From positions 62,001 to 126,000 of the forward strand of contig JBAVAQ010000067.1 of the NCBI GenBank assembly GCA_049585795.1: DNA of 64,000 nucleotides, read 5' to 3'. The notes below the pieces were generated by a model that worked only from the letters and a program-made list of their open reading frames with translations, was not told the origin of the DNA and did no database searches. The DNA is from JABDBE01 sp049585795. GTDB taxonomy: Bacteria; Acidobacteriota; Terriglobia; Terriglobales; Acidobacteriaceae. The position numbers and the translations under genes are program-made. Numbering within the stretch: the stretch's first letter is position 1; every line of letters begins with the position of its first letter. Of this stretch, positions 18,113 to 27,563 are shown piece by piece.

Positions 18113-19186
18113 CTACTGGGGCATTGGGTGCTCTAGCTCGCTCGCATTCGGCACCAGTTGCAGATAGACCTGTTTCGGCAGATTCGTGTTCCATCGACCA
18201 GTAACCTTGGCGTATCCAGCCACGCCAAGAAACAAAATTGCGATTCCCGCGGCCATGCTCCAGACCGGAAGTGCGCCGCGCTTTCGCATGCCCAACGGTA
18301 CGCTCATGGTCAGCGTATCTTTAGCTGGACAAACTGCCACACACTCCAGACAGCTTGTGCGCTCTGCGGACCGGATCTGTACCAACTTGTCGACCGGCAA
18401 TGCTGAGGGACACGCCTTGCGCACTTGGCGCAATCGATGCAAGTGAACGATACGAAATTCGCGTTGGACTGAACAGGGAGACCAGTCCGAGGAACCCTCC
18501 GTAGGGACAAAGATAACGGCACCAAAAGTTCTGTATGAAAATTGAGGCGATCACGAGCCCGAAAACGACCCACGCTGCTGTGCCGCTGAGGTAACGGAAG
18601 AAGTTGAGCATGCGCACGTCAACGATAAGCGCATAGGGGCTATGGAGAAACTCCGCAATGGAGGCAGCGGACATGCCGAGCACCGCGTAGGCGAAAAAGC
18701 TAAGCAAGACGTACTTCAGCGAGCGTAGCGGGATGTCGGCCCACCGAGGCAATTGGAGGGTTCGACGAAGAACGGAACGACCCAGCTTCCACAGGTGTTC
18801 AGAGGCCGTTCCCGCCGGACATATCCAGCTGCAAAATGACTTGCGAAAAACAAATGAGATAACTAGGAACGACGTGAAGAGAAAGAAACCAGCCGGGTGC
18901 ATGTTGGGCACTTGTCCAGTGGACAAAAAATACTTCAACTGCATCAGCCCTTCAATGGGTAGCCAGCCTTCGACTCCGGCGGGACACGAGACTTCGAAAG
19001 CTTGACCGCCGCTTTCCGCCCAGCGGACCCAGAGATAAAACTGAGCCGCGATCCAGAGATTCAGAAACGCGAAAAAAAGTGTACAGCGAATCGCAAGTGC
19101 TGTGAATAATCAGAATCGTCGCGTCGGATGAGCTTATTGCGGGCCGGCGTTCGTGATTCAGATCTGTCTCGCTGCAAAGTCGGCAC
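18113..19186 (-). pseudogene. NapH/NosR-like 4Fe-4S membrane protein, three frameshifts
   Basis: Read from a GTG at 19186, the frames join as LRFAVHFF | AFLNLWIAAQFYLWVRWAES, the long run MQLKYFLSTGQVPN through SPTRISYR, FTCIDCAKCA | ACPSALPVDKLVQIRSAERT and ECVAVCP. Motifs include CSWICPAGT, CRYLCPYG and two ferredoxin motifs (CIDCAKCA-ACP, CLECVAVCP), with four to five membrane helices. This is the architecture of NapH/NosR/CcoG-related polyferredoxins that pass electrons from quinol or ferredoxin across the membrane. Each join needs one added base: the T7 run near 19072-19078, TT near 18446, and AA near 18427. A Crp-type site at 19232-19247 suggests it was, or is, regulated with the cytochrome genes. 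It is either a recent pseudogene or an assembly artefact. Confidence 0.75.
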
Positions 19187-19231
19187 AACTCCACCCTTTC
19201 AACGAGAATAGGACAACGATGAACCATTGAC

Positions 19232-19247
19232 TTTGACTTAGGTCACA
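19232..19247 (-). promoter_or_regulatory. Crp/Fnr-type site upstream of the NapH-like gene
   Basis: On the minus strand TGTGACCTAAGTCAAA has half-sites TGTGA and TCAAA separated by 6 bases. Its centre is about 53 bp before the proposed start codon, compatible with class-II activation. Confidence 0.5.
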
Positions 19248-19406
19248 GTCTGCAATTTGGCCCTGTCCTCAATTGCAATCAGCCGGTTATCGCTTAGCTT
19301 CCATGGCGACGGCGCGAGGGAAGAGGCTGCCTTCGGCACAAGGAAGCCGATGCTGATTACCAGCGCCAAGGCCATGATACTGATCGTTCTTCCCTCGTGG
19401 CCGCCC

Positions 19407-19814
19407 TCATCGCGAGGCTTCCTTTCGCCGTCGCCGCTGCTCGCTCTCCCTCATCATCGCGTTCAAATCCGCAACCGGCCGTATCTCAATCGGTCCAAGT
19501 CCATACTTAAAGCCTGGAAGCTGTGAGACAAGCTGAATGGCGTGATTGAGGTCTCGCGCCTCAAGGATCTGAATGCCGCCGACCTGTTCCTTGGTTTCCG
19601 CGTAGGGGCCGTCGGTCGTCGCGACTTTGCCGTTTTTCCAGTACAGGGTCACGGCGGTCTCCGGAGGTTGAAGAGGTACTTCGGCAACCAGATGTCCGTT
19701 GGTGCGCAGATGGTCATTGTGCTCAAAGCATTCGTCGAGTACTGCGTGTCTCTCGTCCTCGGTCATCCCTTCGAATTCTCCGGGCTCGATGTATCCCAAA
19801 CAGATGTATTTCAT
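19407..19814 (-). CDS. DGPF-domain YCII-related protein
   Basis: A 135-residue protein with the defining VATTDGPYAETKEQVGGIQI segment (DGPF/YCII domain) and an N-terminal MKYICLGYIEPGEF strand. AGGAGGAGAACA precedes ATG 19814. These small proteins usually sit directly beside an ECF sigma factor of the ECF42 type, but no such gene follows here. A degraded sigma tail at 6727-6838 may be what is left of a partner. The biochemical role of the DGPF domain is not established. Confidence 0.85.
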   Translation of the reverse strand: MKYICLGYIEPGEFEGMTEDERHAVLDECFEHNDHLRTNGHLVAEVPLQPPETAVTLYWKNGKVATTDGPYAETKEQVGGIQILEARDLNHAIQLVSQLPGFKYGLGPIEIRPVADLNAMMRESEQRRRRKEASR

Positions 19815-20093
19815 TGTTCTCCTCCTAGTGGGAGCAGCAGCACAGCCTTGCCCGCTGGATCGTTCATCCTATAGTCGTCAGGCGCGAAAAACATCGACGG
19901 GAGAGGCGAACTTTTTTTCTTTCGTCATGTGGTTCGAAACGATCAGGCGCGCCATCAAAACAGTTGCCAGTAGATAAAGACATTGACGTTTCTCGGTCTG
20001 ACCCGCCGGATAACTTCCGGCTTGCTCGCGGCCGTCGGCTTGACAAAGCGGTTTCGGCAAAGGGTCACGCAAAATCTCTCAAGGAGAATCAAC

Positions 20094-20654
20094 ATGAACA
20101 ATCTTGACTCTATGTTACGACGTAACAAAGACTTTGCCGCTCAGCAGTCTGCTGGGGGCGCGCTGATGCCCTCGCTTCCGCGGGCGCTGCCGAAACTTAA
20201 GGCAATCATCATCGGTTGCGCCGATATGCGTGTGGACCCGGCTCACGTGCTTGGAATTAAACCTGGGGAGGCTGTCGTGATCCGCAACATTGGCGGTCGA
20301 ATCACGCCGGGGTTGTTGGAGCAGTTGGGCCTACTCGGGCGAATCGGTGAAGTTGCTGGAGCGATTCCCGGCGGCGGCGGGGAGTTTCACGTCATTGTGC
20401 TTCAGCACACCGATTGCGGCATCACTCGCCTGGTGGGAGATCCTGCCATGCTGACGCGCTATTTTCAAATACAGCAAGCGGAACTCAAGGCGAAAGCGGT
20501 CACCGATCCCCAGGCGGCGGTTGCCGCCGACGTTGCTTTGCTCCGGGCGATTCCCGCATTGCCGAGCGAGTGGCTTATATCAGGCCTGGTCTATGACGTG
20601 GCAACCGGACTGGTTGAGGTCGTCGTGCCGCCCGCGCTAAGCCGCGCCGCATAA
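20094..20654 (+). CDS. beta-class carbonic anhydrase-like protein
   Basis: A 186-residue protein with the zinc motifs of beta-carbonic anhydrases: IIIGCADMRVDP (CxDxR) and VLQHTDCGI (HxxC), plus VVIRNIGGRI. It would interconvert CO2 and bicarbonate in the cytoplasm. AAGGAG precedes ATG 20094. It is slightly short compared with typical beta-CAs (about 200-220 residues) and looks like the soluble small subclass. No operon partner is evident; the PPOX gene 104 bases downstream has its own promoter. Confidence 0.8.
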   Translation: MNNLDSMLRRNKDFAAQQSAGGALMPSLPRALPKLKAIIIGCADMRVDPAHVLGIKPGEAVVIRNIGGRITPGLLEQLGLLGRIGEVAGAIPGGGGEFHVIVLQHTDCGITRLVGDPAMLTRYFQIQQAELKAKAVTDPQAAVAADVALLRAIPALPSEWLISGLVYDVATGLVEVVVPPALSRAA

Positions 20655-20708
20655 ATATCGGGAAAAAACTGCGAACGGTCCCCGGGGTTCGTCGTGGGGC
20701 CAGAAGGG

Positions 20709-20739
20709 TTAAGACTTCGCGAGCCCCTGTCGGTATAAT
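20709..20739 (+). promoter_or_regulatory. sigma-70-like promoter of the PPOX gene
   Basis: A consensus -10 TATAAT at 20734-20739 with TAAGAC (20710-20715) 18 bases upstream. The predicted start near 20746 leaves a 12-base leader that contains GAGGA before ATG 20758. Confidence 0.55.
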
Positions 20740-20757
20740 CGCGGCGAGGAAAATCCG

Positions 20758-21249
20758 ATGGCGTCGCTCTCTGATTCGCTGGTCAAAGAACTTTTGCAAG
20801 GCCGTTATATCGCCACGCTCGCCACCCACAACGCCGATGGCTCAATACACATGGTAGCCGTGTGGTTCTGGTTCGACGACGCCAATCTGTACATCGCTAC
20901 TGCTTCGAACACCCGTAAGGCGCGCAATCTGCAACTAAATCCTCACGCGTCGCTCATGGTAGATTCGCGCGAGGCGCAGACCTCACGCGGAGTCACGATT
21001 ACCGGCACGGCCAAGCTCGTGACCGGCGACGCCTCGCGGCAATACAACCCCCGAGTCCATGCCAAATACCTGAGCGAGCGGGCCATCGCCGACCAGCGGG
21101 TCGGGCCAGTCTTCGCGGCCTGGGACAACGTAACCATTCAACTCTCACCTACGGGCGTTTTCGCATGGGACCTGCGCGAGGCCGACAAACAGGCTTTCGG
21201 CGGAGCACTGGGCAGCAACCCGGGATATCTGCTCGAGCCGGCGAGGTAA
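20758..21249 (+). CDS. pyridoxamine-5'-phosphate-oxidase-fold protein
   Basis: A 163-residue split-barrel flavin/F420-binding-type protein: RYIATLATHNADGSIHMVAV, WFWFDDANLYIATASNTRKA, RNLQLNPHASLMVD, and a C-terminal VFAWDLRE. The family includes FMN- and F420-dependent reductases/oxidases, so cofactor and substrate cannot be assigned. GAGGA precedes ATG. Its 3' end overlaps the C-terminal extension of a truncated DoxX gene on the other strand. Confidence 0.8.
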   Translation: MASLSDSLVKELLQGRYIATLATHNADGSIHMVAVWFWFDDANLYIATASNTRKARNLQLNPHASLMVDSREAQTSRGVTITGTAKLVTGDASRQYNPRVHAKYLSERAIADQRVGPVFAAWDNVTIQLSPTGVFAWDLREADKQAFGGALGSNPGYLLEPAR

Positions 21250-21570
21250 GGCGGATTTCTTTCTCCGATGCGAGCTCGCAACACCGGCTCGCGGCGCCAT
21301 GAAGAGGTGAAAGAAGAAGATATTCACGATCACCGGCCCGAGAATGATCAGCGCCAGCGGCACAAAACGGTTGACCAACAGCAGCAACCCTCCGATGGTC
21401 TGAACCGCGAAAATGACGACATAGAGATGGGAGGTGAAGAGTATGCCAGCAAACTGACCGGCAAGGCCCGTCGGAGGCGGCGCTGGAATGAATTGAAGAA
21501 ATCCGTTCAAGCCGAAAACGACAAAAATCAACCCCATAAGCAAACGCGCAATCAACGAAGCGATTTTCAT
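21145..21570 (-). CDS. DoxX-family membrane protein, C-terminus replaced
   Basis: Residues 1-92 are a normal DoxX-like start: MKIASLIARLLMGLIFVVFG, GLAGQFAGILFTSHLYVVIF, GGLLLLVNRFVPLAL, VIVNIFFFHLFMAP. The fourth helix expected after FMAP is absent. Instead a hydrophilic, Arg-rich tail (RAGVASSHRRKK...) runs 105 bases into the PPOX gene on the opposite strand. The fusion point is near 21295. AAGGGG precedes ATG 21570. It is probably a truncated, perhaps inactive, copy; DoxX proteins are linked to redox and thiol stress. Confidence 0.7.
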   Translation of the reverse strand: MKIASLIARLLMGLIFVVFGLNGFLQFIPAPPPTGLAGQFAGILFTSHLYVVIFAVQTIGGLLLLVNRFVPLALIILGPVIVNIFFFHLFMAPRAGVASSHRRKKSALPRRLEQISRVAAQCSAESLFVGLAQVPCENARR

Positions 21571-21595
21571 CTAAAACCCCTTGCAGATCGTTCTG

Positions 21596-22153
21596 TCACT
21601 GTTTCAAGTAACGAAGCGCAACACATCCTGATTTAAAAGTCTTTGACTCAACAAGTTTTAATTGGCATTTCTCCGGCAGGCTGACGCCTTCCATCAACCG
21701 TCTCCCTTCTCCGGCAATGATTGGCATAACGACAAAACGATACTCATCAACCAGGCCAAGCTTTATAAGCTGCGAAGGAATATCTACACCACCGACCAGA
21801 ATATCTTTGCCTGGTTCTTGCTTCAATTTGAGTATTTCATCGTGAAGGTTCGTACGAACAATTCTCGTATTTTTCCCTTCGACGCTATCCAATGATCGCG
21901 AGAAGACAACAAGCTTCTTGGAGTCAAATGCTTGAGCAAATTCGATATCCGCTTTTGTCTCGGACTGACTTTTTGCGATATCAGGCCAATAAGGAACCAT
22001 CAATTGATAGGTTTTACGCCCATAGACGAGCACGCCAGCATCATCTCGCAAGAGGCGCGTGTAATGTTCAAGTAAATCTTCAGCGGGATTGAATTTGGTA
22101 TGGTCGACACAGCCATCCAGGGTAACGTTGATTGCGTAGATTACATTTCTCAT
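21596..22153 (-). CDS. dihydrofolate-reductase-like (RibD C-terminal) protein
   Basis: A 185-residue protein of the DHFR-like/RibD C-terminal family: MRNVIYAINVTLDGCVDHTK, LVYGRKTYQLMVPYWP, ILVGGVDIPSQLIKLGLVDE, PIIAGEGRRLM. It probably uses NADPH; the substrate is unknown, since this family is often an uncharacterised reductase rather than a true DHFR. GAGGACAATCAA precedes ATG 22153. The gene looks more AT-rich than its neighbours, a hint of separate origin. It lies 26 bases upstream of the DoxX fragment and may share its transcript. Confidence 0.8.
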   Translation of the reverse strand: MRNVIYAINVTLDGCVDHTKFNPAEDLLEHYTRLLRDDAGVLVYGRKTYQLMVPYWPDIAKSQSETKADIEFAQAFDSKKLVVFSRSLDSVEGKNTRIVRTNLHDEILKLKQEPGKDILVGGVDIPSQLIKLGLVDEYRFVVMPIIAGEGRRLMEGVSLPEKCQLKLVESKTFKSGCVALRYLKQ

Positions 22154-22189
22154 TTGATTGTCCTCGGGTCCTATCTGATTTAGGTTAGT

Positions 22190-22933
22190 TTACGGCTTAG
22201 CGATTTCCGTTCCGTCTGACCACCGTTGCACGGCAACGACGAACTGCGTCAGGTGTTCCACGGGGTCGCTCACTGCAACGACAGGCGAACCCGGCAGATT
22301 CGCTCCCCAAATTGCGGGGTCGGTGTCCGAATAGAAGAACATGAGATGGGAAGGCCAGTGTGGTGCGCTGTTGCCGCCGTATCCCTGCTTCCCCATCATG
22401 TAGCACATCGCCCCTGGTTCCATCGGCGGCAGCTCTTTCTTGGCGATGGCGGCGGCGATGGCCTGGTTCACCTGAGCTAGCGTGTGTCCCGTCAAAGCCA
22501 GCTCGGCGATCCTAGTGATGCGCAGAAGGTAGGAACGCGCGGCTGCCGCGTTCACACACATTGGCACGCGCACTCTCGGATCCCAGAAGTCAGCATCAGC
22601 CGCGGACGTCCACGAACGTCCCACGATACACACGAAACCGTTCTTGCCTTTGACCGCTGTTTCGAAACCATGCCGTCCCAGAACCAGAATCTCTGCATTG
22701 CGTGAAATGGACTCCGGCGCCGCACTGCGCGCCAGGGCTATTTCCGCAGCCTGATCCGTCATGAGGTATTGCTCGATCGGGGCCATCTTTGCCGGGACAA
22801 TGTTCGGATAAGACGTCGTGGCATCCTGTGCCATCGCCTGATGCGCTGTAGGAAAGCACACCGTTCCGAGCACGACAAGCAGTGCGAAGCTTCTGATCGC
22901 GACTGCGCAAAGTTTCTTTTTCCGCATCGGCAT
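22190..22933 (-). CDS. secreted protein of unknown family (paralog B)
   Basis: A 247-residue paralog of the protein at 12493-13203. A signal peptide ends at AMAQ, and APIEQYLMTDQAAEIALARS, EILVLGRHGFETAVKGKNGF, KELPPMEPGAMCYMMGK and AIWGANLPGSPVV are conserved. GGGAGAAGGAG precedes ATG 22933. The two conserved Cys are kept. No TetR operator like that of paralog A is visible upstream, so the copies may be regulated differently. The function is unknown. Confidence 0.78.
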   Translation of the reverse strand: MPMRKKKLCAVAIRSFALLVVLGTVCFPTAHQAMAQDATTSYPNIVPAKMAPIEQYLMTDQAAEIALARSAAPESISRNAEILVLGRHGFETAVKGKNGFVCIVGRSWTSAADADFWDPRVRVPMCVNAAAARSYLLRITRIAELALTGHTLAQVNQAIAAAIAKKELPPMEPGAMCYMMGKQGYGGNSAPHWPSHLMFFYSDTDPAIWGANLPGSPVVAVSDPVEHLTQFVVAVQRWSDGTEIAKP

Positions 22934-23015
22934 AAATTTCTCCTTCTCCCGTAACGGTGTTTTTCCTGTGACGGCGTTCTTCCTGCAGGTCTGGGGCGGG
23001 CCGGTTGCCCCGCTT

Positions 23016-23192
23016 TCACTGGATAGTCGAACGGCCGTCCCGGAATTCGACAAACCGTCCAAGAAATTTTCTTCTTCCGTGCTTTAGAACTATGCTTTGG
23101 GCCTGATAGAAATTGGGGGCAGAAATGGGGCGGACGGGGCGTTTTTCGTCTTTCCTCATGGGAAATTGGGAAACATCCACGATGACTTCCAT
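23016..23192 (-). CDS. small basic protein, 58 aa
   Basis: MEVIVDVSQFPMRKDEKRPV begins after a perfect GGAGG six bases upstream of ATG 23192. The protein is short, basic and soluble, with no Cys. The family is not recognised. The strong ribosome site is the main argument for it being real. It precedes paralog B (same strand, 82 bases away). Confidence 0.5.
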   Translation of the reverse strand: MEVIVDVSQFPMRKDEKRPVRPISAPNFYQAQSIVLKHGRRKFLGRFVEFRDGRSTIQ

Positions 23193-23440
23193 AGACTTCC
23201 TCCTTGCAGGTAAACGGCCGAACTCTTGAGGGGTCAAGTGCTGAATGCTGCATCGAAACGGAGTTTCCGGCGCGTGCCCATGCTATACTTTTGACGTCGC
23301 CTGCGGTTTGGTTCGAGGCAATCCCGAGGGTAACGCTGTGATCTCCTCTACGGGCGCGTCCTTTGTTGGTAGAATCCGTAATCAAGGTCTTCATAATAAG
23401 GATCGGCACAATTAAAGTTTATTGAACACGAGGTACAGCT

Positions 23441-24190
<750 letters not shown>

Positions 24191-24201
24191 GGCTTTCAAT
24201 T

Positions 24202-25275
24202 CTGCAGACAACCCAACCCATTCTGATTACCGGAGGAGCCGGTTTTATTGGCTCCAACTTCGTTTTACGATGGCTCGCGAGCGAAGGCTCTCCGGTGGTG
24301 AATCTGGACAAGCTTACCTATGCAGGGAATCTTGGAAATCTGGAAAAGATTTCTGGGGATTCGCGTTATAGCTTCGTACATGGTGATATTGCCGACCGGA
24401 ACCTGGTGAGCGATCTCTTAGGGCGTAGCCGCCCGCGCGCTATCGTCCACTTTGCGGCGGAGAGTCATGTCGACCGCTCGATCCACGGGCCGGACGATTT
24501 TGTGCGCACCAACGTGAATGGCACGTTCAGCTTGCTGGAAGAAACGCGAGCTTACTGCGCGCAGTTGGGCGAAGGCGAAAAAGAAAAGTTTCGTTTCTTG
24601 CATGTTTCGACCGACGAGGTTTACGGCTCGCTGGGTCCGAAAGACCCCGCGTTTTCGGAGACGACTCCTTATTCTCCCAATAGCCCGTATTCGGCGACCA
24701 AGGCGGCTTCCGACCATTTAGTTCGCGCCTACCATCACACTTACGGCATGCCCGTACTCACTACCAACTGCTCGAACAATTATGGGCCCTATCAGTTTCC
24801 CGAGAAGCTGATTCCTCTTACCATTCTCAATGCCATGAATGGCAAGGCGATTCCGGTTTATGGCGACGGACAGAACGTGCGCGATTGGTTGTACGTGGCG
24901 GATCATTGCGATGCCATCCGCACCGTCCTTGCTGGTGGCAAGGTCGGCGAGACTTACAATGTGGGCGGACGAAACGAGAAGCCGAACCTTGACATCGTTC
25001 ATGCCATCTGCTCGATTCTCGATGAACTCCGGCCGGGTGATCCGGTTGTTCCACATAGCAAGCTGATTACCTACGTGGTGGATCGGCCTGGACACGACCG
25101 GCGCTATGCGATGGACACGCGCAAGATCGAGCGGGAACTGGGCTGGAAACCGCGGGAGACGTTCGAAAGCGGGATCCGCAAGACCGTCGATTGGTATCTG
25201 GCCAACGAAACCTGGATTCGAGAAGTCACCAGCGGGCATTACCGGGAGTGGATTGCGACGCAGTATTCGGTGTAG
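24202..25275 (+). CDS. rfbB: dTDP-glucose 4,6-dehydratase
   Basis: Converts dTDP-glucose to dTDP-4-keto-6-deoxyglucose, the second step of dTDP-rhamnose synthesis. The NAD-binding motif ILITGGAGFIGSNFV is followed by HFAAESHVDRSI, the catalytic VSTDEVYGSLG and YSATKAASDHLVRAYHHTYG (YxxxK). It has the family's usual length, about 357 residues. No ATG or GTG precedes the Rossmann motif in this frame. CTG 24202, nine bases after GAGG (24189-24192), is the best candidate, unless the start codon was lost to a sequencing gap. It pairs with rfbA downstream; rfbC and rfbD are not in the window. Confidence 0.9.
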   Translation: MQTTQPILITGGAGFIGSNFVLRWLASEGSPVVNLDKLTYAGNLGNLEKISGDSRYSFVHGDIADRNLVSDLLGRSRPRAIVHFAAESHVDRSIHGPDDFVRTNVNGTFSLLEETRAYCAQLGEGEKEKFRFLHVSTDEVYGSLGPKDPAFSETTPYSPNSPYSATKAASDHLVRAYHHTYGMPVLTTNCSNNYGPYQFPEKLIPLTILNAMNGKAIPVYGDGQNVRDWLYVADHCDAIRTVLAGGKVGETYNVGGRNEKPNLDIVHAICSILDELRPGDPVVPHSKLITYVVDRPGHDRRYAMDTRKIERELGWKPRETFESGIRKTVDWYLANETWIREVTSGHYREWIATQYSV

Positions 25276-25361
25276 CGTTTTCCGTCTTAAACACCGGCTG
25301 ATAAGAAAACTTGATTTGTTTCTCAGCAGCTAAAGCCTTTTGTTTTCCGGAAGGGTTTACC

Positions 25362-25379
25362 GCAGCGCTGAAGCGCTGC
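25362..25379. repeat. REP-like palindrome between rfbB and rfbA
   Basis: GCAGCGCT-GA-AGCGCTGC is a perfect 8-bp inverted repeat in the 157-base spacer. It has the look of the short interspersed palindromes common in acidobacterial genomes. No second copy was seen in this window. Confidence 0.5.
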
Positions 25380-25432
25380 GCCACCCAAAACCAAGTTTTG
25401 CGCGGCTGCTGAAGAACGCTTAGCGACGACGA

Positions 25433-26341
25433 ATGTCAACTTACGACTCCACGCGAAGTTCTCATTACAAGGGCGTCATTTTGGCGGGGGGATCGGGTAC
25501 GCGGCTTTATCCCGTGACCCACGCGGTGTGCAAGAGCCTGCTGCCGATTTATGACAAGCCCATGATTTACTACCCGCTGTCCACGCTAATGTTGTCGGGG
25601 ATACGGGACATTTTGCTGATCTCGACGCCGGAGGATGTGCCGCGCTTCGAGCAGTTTCTGGGCGACGGCTCGCGCTTTGGTTTGAATTTTGAATATGTGG
25701 TGCAGCCGCGGCCGGAAGGGATCGCGCAGGCTTTTCTGGTGGGGAAGGAGTTTATCGGTTCTTCGTGTTGTGCGCTGGTGCTTGGCGACAATATTTTTTA
25801 CGGACATGATCTGGTGAAGTGCGTGCAGGAAGCGAGCGCGAAGACGATAGGCGCGAGGGTATTCGCGTATCCGGTGCAGGATCCCGAGCGCTATGGAGTG
25901 GTTGAGTTTGACTCCGAGGGCAAAGCTCTTAGCCTGGAGGAGAAGCCGAAAGCGCCGAAGTCACGCTATGCGGTTACTGGACTTTATTTTTACGATAACC
26001 AGGTGGTCGACATTGCCAAGGCGCTGAAGCCCTCAGGCCGCGGCGAACTGGAAATCACCGACGTTAACAAGCAATACATGAAACAGAAGCAATTGGATGT
26101 TGTCGTGATGGGCCGAGGCATGGCATGGCTGGATACGGGCACACACGAGTCCATGCTGGAGGCGTCTTTATTTATCCAGACGATCGAGACGCGGCAGGGA
26201 TTGATGGTTGCGTGTCCAGAGGAAATTGCTTACCGCTTGGGATACATCGGCGCCGAGCAACTCGAGGCGACCGCGTCTTCGATGAAAAACAATCGGTATG
26301 GGACGTATTTGCTGCAGCTGCTGAAAGAAAAAGTTTTTTGA
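25433..26341 (+). CDS. rfbA: glucose-1-phosphate thymidylyltransferase
   Basis: Makes dTDP-glucose from dTTP and glucose-1-phosphate. The nucleotidyltransferase signature GVILAGGSGTRLYPVTHAV is followed by LLPIYDKPMIYYPLSTLM, GLNFEYVVQPRPEGIAQAF, LVLGDNIFYG and GMAWLDTGTHESMLEAS. Length 302 is normal for RmlA. The usual VSKQ after the signature reads VCKS, a mild variant. With rfbB it supplies dTDP-keto-deoxysugars for surface polysaccharide. Confidence 0.93.
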   Translation: MSTYDSTRSSHYKGVILAGGSGTRLYPVTHAVCKSLLPIYDKPMIYYPLSTLMLSGIRDILLISTPEDVPRFEQFLGDGSRFGLNFEYVVQPRPEGIAQAFLVGKEFIGSSCCALVLGDNIFYGHDLVKCVQEASAKTIGARVFAYPVQDPERYGVVEFDSEGKALSLEEKPKAPKSRYAVTGLYFYDNQVVDIAKALKPSGRGELEITDVNKQYMKQKQLDVVVMGRGMAWLDTGTHESMLEASLFIQTIETRQGLMVACPEEIAYRLGYIGAEQLEATASSMKNNRYGTYLLQLLKEKVF

Positions 26342-26366
26342 CCGCAATAAGTCCAAGAGGGATCAG

Positions 26367-27077
26367 TTAGGGGATTGCCGCAGCTGCCTGGTTGGAGTAG
26401 GCGCTCTCTACGTCCTTGGAATCGACGGCCGTGGTCACGTAGTAATAAGTTTGCCCGCTCTGCACAGAACTATCCGTATACGCCGTTGCCGTGGTGGCTG
26501 AGGCGTTGAGCTTGGTATAGGGGCCGCCCGAGGCGGTGCCGCGATAGACGTTGTAGCCGACCACCTGCGAACTGCTCGCATCCCAGGAAAGAGCAACGCT
26601 ATGCCCGGATTGAGATTGCTGCGTACCGTCTCCGTTAAGGGTTTCGCTGGTTGGAGAGTTAGTGGCATCGCTGTCAAATGTGATAGTGCCGGGTGTAGTT
26701 CCGGCGGCTTGCGGAGCGAAGGTGACGGTGAACGGAATGCTCTGCCCGGCCGGTACTGTAACCGGGAAGGTGATGCCACTGACTGAATATCCCTGGCCGG
26801 TCCAAGCCGCAGAGGAGACTTTAATATCGGAGCTACCGGCGGTCAACGTCCCCTGCTTTGCCAGGTTGCTGTCCACGGCCACATTCCCGAAACTCATCGT
26901 GGCTGGTGCCACTGCGAGCTGACCTGGCCCGGTGCCGCCGCCTCCGCCGGTAGTGCCACCCGTAGATTGTTTCGAGGCGGAAGTGACGCCTTGACAGCCG
27001 GCAAGGGCGAGGATTGCGAGCGCCGCCAGAAGCGAGCCCATGGGACGCAACCGAGATGCGATGGATCTATTCTGCAC
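26367..27077 (-). CDS. lipoprotein with ASH-type and FN3 domains
   Basis: A 236-residue lipoprotein: lipobox LALAGC, then a Gly/Thr linker (GGTTGGGGGTGPG). A choice-of-anchor-D/ASH-like beta-sandwich follows (MSFGNVAVDSNLAKQGTLTA, PFTVTFAPQAAGTTPGTITF). A fibronectin-III module ends it (VALSWDASSSQVVGYNVYRG, YTDSSVQSGQTYYYVTTAVD). It is probably a surface-exposed adhesive or scaffold protein. The start is GTG 27077 or ATG 27041, with no clear ribosome site for either. Convergent with rfbA. Confidence 0.75.
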   Translation of the reverse strand: MQNRSIASRLRPMGSLLAALAILALAGCQGVTSASKQSTGGTTGGGGGTGPGQLAVAPATMSFGNVAVDSNLAKQGTLTAGSSDIKVSSAAWTGQGYSVSGITFPVTVPAGQSIPFTVTFAPQAAGTTPGTITFDSDATNSPTSETLNGDGTQQSQSGHSVALSWDASSSQVVGYNVYRGTASGGPYTKLNASATTATAYTDSSVQSGQTYYYVTTAVDSKDVESAYSNQAAAAIP

Positions 27078-27563
27078 GGAACGATTATCCGAATGAACCT
27101 TTCGGTCCGTCTAGAGGCCTGTAAGCCCTGACCTAGGGCGAATTCTACACGACACTTAGGTAACGCGAGCTTGGCGAGTTGTCAACGCTATCCGCCGTCG
27201 CAACGCTGGCTCTGATTGCAGTTCCAGCTTGAAGTCGGCAATCTGGTTAACTTTGCGAACCCGGACGCAGCTAAACCGTCACCCGGCTTGGTTTCCCAAA
27301 TGCATCCATCTGAAACTGATGCTCCTAATCCTGGTCGGCGAAAAACCTGGTTCCGCATCAATGCGCTGCCTCGCAACGCTGTTTCGTCATTCTATGGGCT
27401 CGGGTAATCAGCTTCGGAGGTTACCGTCCCCATTACTAAATACCGGTTAAAAGGTACTTTTAGGCCATGTACTCCTGGGACTGCGCAGGCTAGTCTTGAT
27501 CTACTAATCGCGCTGCTGGATCGAGTTTTCAGCGCAAGGTTTCCCAATCGCTTTGGAGGCATC
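27078..27563. other. gap without recognisable gene
   Basis: I see no credible gene. The right edge carries the GGAGG ribosome site of the gene at 27564. Confidence 0.4.
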
